DNA from: Chitinophagaceae bacterium
GTDB taxonomy: Bacteria > Bacteroidota > Bacteroidia > Chitinophagales > Chitinophagaceae
Length of the DNA stretch: 10,923 bases
NCBI GenBank assembly: GCA_003455235.1
Contig: DMRT01000027.1
Coordinates: 1 to 10,923, forward strand
Direction of reading: 5' to 3'
A model generated the notes under the pieces. That model made no database searches and was not told the origin of the DNA. It saw only the letters and a program-made list of their open reading frames with translations. Positions 8,270-10,923 of this stretch are shown here, piece after piece (within the stretch, counting starts at the first letter, position 1; each line of letters begins with the position of its first letter). The position numbers were made by a program, and so were the translations under genes.

Positions 8270-9451
8270 TCAGTTATAGTCCAATGATATTTTCACAAAA
8301 TTCCTGAAACGCGGACCATACTGTTTACCGATCCGTTCCAGGCAGGTGTTCACCAGGTATTCACTTCCCTCATGAGGATAGCGGATGATCCGGGTGTTTT
8401 TAAGATCCGCTTCTTCCGCTGGGGAGAATGGTTCTGTTCTTACCACGTGCAGCTCATCCAGGCCTTTGATCCTGTTATCGCCGGTGGAGATAAGGACCAG
8501 TCCATATTTTGTCTGAACAGTGGAGCCGTTCAAAACATATGTTTTAAAGGAAGCGGGGAAACTGCGTCCGTATAATTCAAGGATGGTGGCCATATCAAAT
8601 TCGTTGATGCCGTTCTCCAGCAGGGCGCCGATATCCCTGTTTTTCCGGAAAAGAACTTTTTTGAGTACGTTGAATTTATCGCTGCCGTTGAGTGCAATGC
8701 TCCGGTGAGCTGTTTTTATTTCTGCCGAAGGATAATGAACATCCTGTAATACTTTTTTCATTGTTTCCTTTCCAAACAGTTCTTCAATTACGGTAAGGCT
8801 TCCCTCCACCGCATTTGAAACGCCGGCTGTACTGAACAGGTTCCCGCTTTTTGTAACGGTTACATGCTGTACCCATACCGGTTTACTGAAATGAGAACTT
8901 ACGTAGGCAAAATCAGAAGCGTGGGTGGTGATGGGTTTGCCATCGTACAGCCCGGTGGCTGCGGCAGTGGCGGATCCGTCGCAGATGGAAAGCATTTTGG
9001 TTTCCGGCAGGAAATGGTTTTTTATCCAGTCGATCAGCACCGGATCCTGGTGCTCGTCCCGGATGGATAAGGCGGGTATCACGATGGCATCGGCCCGCAG
9101 CTGCATGGAATCGGCTTCCCGGAAGCTGAGCTGGGGCATTACAAAAAGATATCTTCGAATAAAAATGGGCACCCGCTCTTTTGTAATGATGTAAACATTT
9201 GCCTTTTCCGTGGCATTGAATAAATAATAGGGCGCCAGCATGTCGAACAGCACCGTTAGTTTGCTGTCGGCAATGATGAATACGTTTTTCTTAGCGGGAT
9301 CAGGCACCGGTAAGCTGGCTTTTACGGGATAGTCGCCCGACCATGCTTTGGGGGCATCATAAAAATTGCGGAGCGGCCTGCAGGCATTCATAACCAGGGC
9401 GCTTATGAAGATGACAACAGGAAGAATGAAATGTGTTTTTTTGATTTTCAT
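8270..9451 (-). CDS. DJ-1/PfpI-type (GlxA-like amidotransferase fold) predicted lipoprotein
   Basis: A 393-residue exported protein. A basic N-terminus and hydrophobic core (about 7-22) lead to NAC with Cys24, a plausible though loose lipoprotein signal, so it is probably anchored in a membrane facing the periplasm. Residues about 55-225 are a DJ-1/PfpI domain: KNVFIIADSKLTVLFDMLAP (55-74), ADAIVIPALS (120-129), LSICDGSATAAATGLYDG with the elbow Cys157, TTHASDF (175-181) and STAGVSNAVEGSLTVIEEL (207-225). Residues about 283-340 (NEFDMATILELYGRSFPA..., TYVLNGSTVQTKYGLVLIST) repeat the start of that fold without a cysteine elbow, suggesting a degenerate second copy. In DJ-1-like proteins this fold can be a sensor, a chaperone-like protein or a hydrolase; which applies here is unknown. 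It starts 24 bases after the small exported protein gene, in one operon. Confidence 0.82.
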   Translation of the reverse strand: MKIKKTHFILPVVIFISALVMNACRPLRNFYDAPKAWSGDYPVKASLPVPDPAKKNVFIIADSKLTVLFDMLAPYYLFNATEKANVYIITKERVPIFIRRYLFVMPQLSFREADSMQLRADAIVIPALSIRDEHQDPVLIDWIKNHFLPETKMLSICDGSATAAATGLYDGKPITTHASDFAYVSSHFSKPVWVQHVTVTKSGNLFSTAGVSNAVEGSLTVIEELFGKETMKKVLQDVHYPSAEIKTAHRSIALNGSDKFNVLKKVLFRKNRDIGALLENGINEFDMATILELYGRSFPASFKTYVLNGSTVQTKYGLVLISTGDNRIKGLDELHVVRTEPFSPAEEADLKNTRIIRYPHEGSEYLVNTCLERIGKQYGPRFRNFVKISLDYN

Positions 9452-9475
9452 GACAGTTGGTTTTGAATGTTATTA

Positions 9476-9697
9476 TCAGATGGAGGCTTTCGATTTAAAA
9501 TCGAACAACCCCTTCGTGTTTTCTGCATCCTGGCTTTCAAATACCCGGGAGCCGGAGTGATCAGAATTTTCCCGGTTTACGGAATTTGTTTTATGTGCAC
9601 CGGGTTCAACCGTTCTGTAATCCAGCTCCAGGATAATGTATGCCGGGAGCATGATCAGCAAGCTGAAGACCTGGATGGTAAATACTGCTTTTTTCAT
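9476..9697 (-). CDS. Small membrane-anchored hypothetical protein, 73 residues
   Basis: A 73-residue protein starting at the ATG encoding MKKAVFTIQVF. An in-frame extension to 9784 exists but would run back through the -7 promoter box, and the MKK start gives a classic export signal. Residues about 5-23 form one hydrophobic segment (VFTIQVFSLLIMLPAYIIL), followed by an acidic and polar tail of about 48 residues with no cysteine and no recognisable domain. There is no obvious signal-peptidase site, so it is probably a single-pass membrane protein with a periplasmic tail. The leader before the ATG is A-rich (AAAAACAAGTAAAACG) without Shine-Dalgarno. It is the first gene of the probable operon with the DJ-1-like lipoprotein and may be a small partner of it. 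I do not recognise the family. Confidence 0.65.
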   Translation of the reverse strand: MKKAVFTIQVFSLLIMLPAYIILELDYRTVEPGAHKTNSVNRENSDHSGSRVFESQDAENTKGLFDFKSKASI

Positions 9698-9727
9698 TTT
9701 ATTTCGTTTTACTTGTTTTTTGTGATG

Positions 9728-9735
9728 CAAAGCTA
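9728..9735 (-). promoter_or_regulatory. Bacteroidota -7 promoter box TAGCTTTG
   Basis: TAGCTTTG on the minus strand is an exact TAnnTTTG match. It ends 30 bases before the ATG of the 73-residue protein, giving a predicted leader of about 24 bases. No good TTTG is visible at -33. It most likely drives the operon small protein, DJ-1-like lipoprotein, membrane protein and ferredoxin-like protein. Confidence 0.5.
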
Positions 9736-9880
9736 TCAAGGGTTTCAGCGGCCGGGCGGACAGCAAGGCGTCAGAAACGGACAACTTAATAGTGATTGGT
9801 TTTACAAGGGGGCCGGGGGTATTGATCCGGGTCGTTTGTCTTCAGCTGCGCCCAGGTTGTTTACGGTTTTTTAGGGCAAA

Positions 9881-10546
9881 TCAGTGAACCGGGGTTGTAA
9901 TGAGGTTGCCGGTACATTTTTCTTCAGTACCTGTGCAGCAACAGGTGGGTGTTCTTTTTTTCAGGTAGGGGCTGCTGCAGTTCCAGCAGTCAAACGGTTC
10001 TTCGGTTGAAAGGAGGATGCCCATTTCTGCGAGTAGCCTGCGGTAGTTTCTTGCGATGCTGCTTTCCTGCAGCAGGGTAATGCCATTGCGGCTGTAGAGT
10101 TTTCCTGTATACCGGAAACCGGCTTTCCGGATGCCCTTGAGGGAGGCTTTGTTCTCCGGGGCGTGGATGATCCAGAAGCGGTTTGCTTTCTTGCTTTCGG
10201 TTTGCAGGATGTATTGGAGTAAAGCGGGATAAATACCCAGGCCCCGGAATGTTTCCAGGGTCCGGAAATTCCACAGGTAGCGGTTGCCGGTGGGCAGGAT
10301 CATTTCATGTCCCAGTTCACCGATCCGGGCTTTTCCCCGGGCCACCCACCCAAAGGCAGCGGGTATATTGTTCATAAATGCCACGTAGGCATTGTTCTCA
10401 TTGGCCAGCCGCCGTTGTACTTCTTCGGCGCTAACGGTTCCTAGTGCTGAAAGCAGTGAAATGTCCGTGCTTTCTTCCATCGTTAATCCTTCCGGCAACG
10501 TAACAGGGGCGAGTTTTACAGTTCCGGCAATTGTATAAAGTGACAT
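9881..10546 (-). CDS. GNAT-family N-acetyltransferase with Cys-rich C-terminal tail
   Basis: A 221-residue protein starting at MSLYTIAGTV. A longer in-frame reading to 10642 would pass through a strong hairpin and overlap the Cys-rich peptide gene, so it is rejected. The acetyl-CoA fold lies at about 45-150: YVAFMNNIPAAFGWV (54-68), the pyrophosphate-loop motif ETFRGLGIYPALLQYIL (98-114, with RGLGIY at 101-106), and the NKASLKGIRKAGFRYTGKLY block (132-151). It would transfer acetyl from acetyl-CoA to an unknown amine. Beyond the fold, residues 183-221 carry six cysteines: C187 and C190 in CWNC, a CCC run at 202-204, and C211, a tail not normally seen in GNAT proteins and possibly a metal-binding knuckle. 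The nine-cysteine peptide gene lies 65 bases upstream on the same strand, and no TAnnTTTG box lies between them, so expression may come from partial read-through. Confidence 0.85.
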   Translation of the reverse strand: MSLYTIAGTVKLAPVTLPEGLTMEESTDISLLSALGTVSAEEVQRRLANENNAYVAFMNNIPAAFGWVARGKARIGELGHEMILPTGNRYLWNFRTLETFRGLGIYPALLQYILQTESKKANRFWIIHAPENKASLKGIRKAGFRYTGKLYSRNGITLLQESSIARNYRRLLAEMGILLSTEEPFDCWNCSSPYLKKRTPTCCCTGTEEKCTGNLITTPVH

Positions 10547-10570
10547 CGTATCGTTTTGTTTTGGTGTTTT

Positions 10571-10605
10571 TTTAAAAGCCGGGAGAAGAATTTCTTCTCC
10601 CGGCT
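10571..10605 (-). terminator. Strong hairpin with T run between the Cys-rich peptide and the GNAT gene
   Basis: A near-perfect palindrome. GCCGGGAGAAGAA (10578-10590) and its exact reverse complement (10592-10604) are separated by one base, so the usable stem is 11-12 bp with a 3-5 base loop. A further A-T pair (10577/10605) extends it. Reading leftward, the stem is followed by TTTTAAA, so it can act as an intrinsic terminator seven bases after the peptide's stop codon. On the plus strand no T run follows. It probably makes the peptide transcript abundant and lets only a fraction of transcription continue into the acetyltransferase gene. Confidence 0.8.
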
Positions 10606-10611
10606 GTTTGA

Positions 10612-10719
10612 TTAAGCGCAGCTTTTGCAACCGCAGGTACATCCGGTACCGGGACAGTTATCGCCGCAAGTGCAGATGCCTGTTTCAGCGCATGTGCATT
10701 TTTTAATTGTTGCTTCCAT
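10612..10719 (-). CDS. 35-residue Cys-rich peptide, metallothionein-like
   Basis: A complete ORF from ATG (10717-10719) to TAA (10612-10614), too short for most gene callers. It begins MEATIKKCTC and ends GCTCGCKSCA. Nine of 35 residues are cysteine, at positions 8, 10, 16, 18, 22, 27, 29, 31 and 34, giving four CxC pairs (8/10, 16/18, 27/29, 29/31). There are no aromatic residues and no histidine; Gly, Thr and Lys fill most of the rest. This composition is that of a metallothionein, which binds Zn, Cu or Cd through clustered thiolates, although known bacterial SmtA/BmtA proteins are longer and contain His. An exact TAnnTTTG box lies upstream, the leader before the ATG is A-rich (ACAACAAAAAACAAAACA), and a strong terminator follows directly, so the unit looks like a real, well-expressed gene. 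A modified-peptide precursor is the main alternative. Confidence 0.75.
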   Translation of the reverse strand: MEATIKKCTCAETGICTCGDNCPGTGCTCGCKSCA

Positions 10720-10753
10720 TGTTTTGTTTTTTGTTGTGATAAAATTGATGATG

Positions 10754-10761
10754 CAAAATTA
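10754..10761 (-). promoter_or_regulatory. Bacteroidota -7 promoter box TAATTTTG
   Basis: TAATTTTG on the minus strand matches TAnnTTTG exactly. It ends 34 bases before the ATG of the 35-residue Cys-rich peptide, leaving a predicted leader of about 28 bases. A -33 TTTG is not evident. I saw no obvious metal-responsive operator palindrome of the ArsR/SmtB type around it, but the short CTGTTACAG palindrome at about 10781-10789 lies just upstream. Confidence 0.5.
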
Positions 10762-10866
10762 TTCCGCAACCGGGGGGCTGCTGTTACAGTTTCGAGGAAG
10801 AGATTTATATAATTCCCGGTGAGGATTAAATACAACCTGGTTTTTGCAACCGCTATATGCAAAAAA

Positions 10867-10886
10867 ACAGCCGCGGTCACGGCTGT
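10867..10886. terminator. Bidirectional intrinsic terminator at the right edge
   Basis: ACAGCCG (10867-10873) pairs with CGGCTGT (10880-10886) around a six-base loop. Reading leftward it is followed by a run of seven T (complement of the A run 10861-10867), an excellent terminator. Reading rightward it is followed by CTTCTTTTT. Leftward stop codons occur at 10920-10922 and 10894-10896, so a minus-strand gene probably ends at or just past the right edge. The stretch 10762-10866 between this terminator and the -7 box holds no gene I can support. Confidence 0.8.
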
Positions 10887-10923
10887 CTTCTTTTTATGGA
10901 CTTGCTATATACTGTTGACTTAT

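Noticed and set aside
9698..9784. N-terminal extension of the 73-residue membrane protein to 102 residues
   Set aside because: The extension crosses the exact TAGCTTTG box and places 29 charged residues before a clear MKKAVF export signal.
10547..10642. N-terminal extension of the acetyltransferase to 253 residues
   Set aside because: It reads through the strong hairpin terminator and into the Cys-rich peptide gene; MSLYTIAG is a better start.
10572..10880. Minus-strand 102-codon ORF covering the peptide region in another frame
   Set aside because: It runs across the edge terminator, the promoter box and the intergenic hairpin and has no domain-like pattern; the 35-codon frame has the Cys pattern.

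Overview
The window looks like chromosomal DNA from a member of the Bacteroidota, probably close to Chitinophagaceae. The reasons are: a 1354-residue secreted protein with a type IX secretion (T9SS) C-terminal sorting domain; signal peptides ending in the typical -SFSQ/-SFGQ; A-rich leaders without a clear Shine-Dalgarno sequence; and exact copies of the Bacteroidota -7 promoter motif TAnnTTTG upstream of three genes or operons. Family and genus are inferred from style, not from a database match. I see no rRNA, tRNA, CRISPR array, transposase or phage gene.

Left part (1-6363, all + strand). The first 235 bases hold no gene. They hold short direct repeats and a long imperfect hairpin built on CGCAAAG-type units. 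Next come a secreted hormone-sensitive-lipase-type alpha/beta hydrolase (261-1259), a zinc-less medium-chain NAD(P)-dependent dehydrogenase/quinone reductase (1300-2193), and, after a possible terminator, a giant parallel beta-helix protein exported by T9SS (2299-6363). Thirteen Asn-rich rungs in the helix repeat about every 33 residues.

Right part (6582-10719, all - strand, convergent with the left block; the 218 bases between the blocks, 6364-6581, hold only one weak hairpin). Read in the direction of transcription, it starts at the right with a 35-residue peptide containing nine cysteines (10612-10719). This metallothionein-like ORF is easily missed because of its size. It is followed by a strong hairpin terminator and then by a GNAT acetyltransferase whose C-terminal tail is itself Cys-rich. 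Next is a probable four-gene operon (9697 to 7586): a 73-residue membrane-anchored small protein, a DJ-1/PfpI-type lipoprotein, a small integral membrane protein, and a 70-residue ferredoxin-fold-like protein translationally coupled to it. The last gene encodes a GlxA-type regulator, a DJ-1/PfpI domain fused to an AraC HTH, with its own TAnnTTTG promoter. The lipoprotein and the regulator carry related DJ-1-like domains, so they may be functionally linked; this is inference.

The most interesting part is the right end: a tiny Cys-rich peptide with a good promoter, an attenuator-like hairpin, and an acetyltransferase with a cysteine-rich tail. The simplest reading is a metal-buffering peptide plus an accessory enzyme. 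A modified-peptide system is a less likely alternative. The right edge carries a strong bidirectional terminator, which suggests that another leftward gene ends at or just beyond the window.
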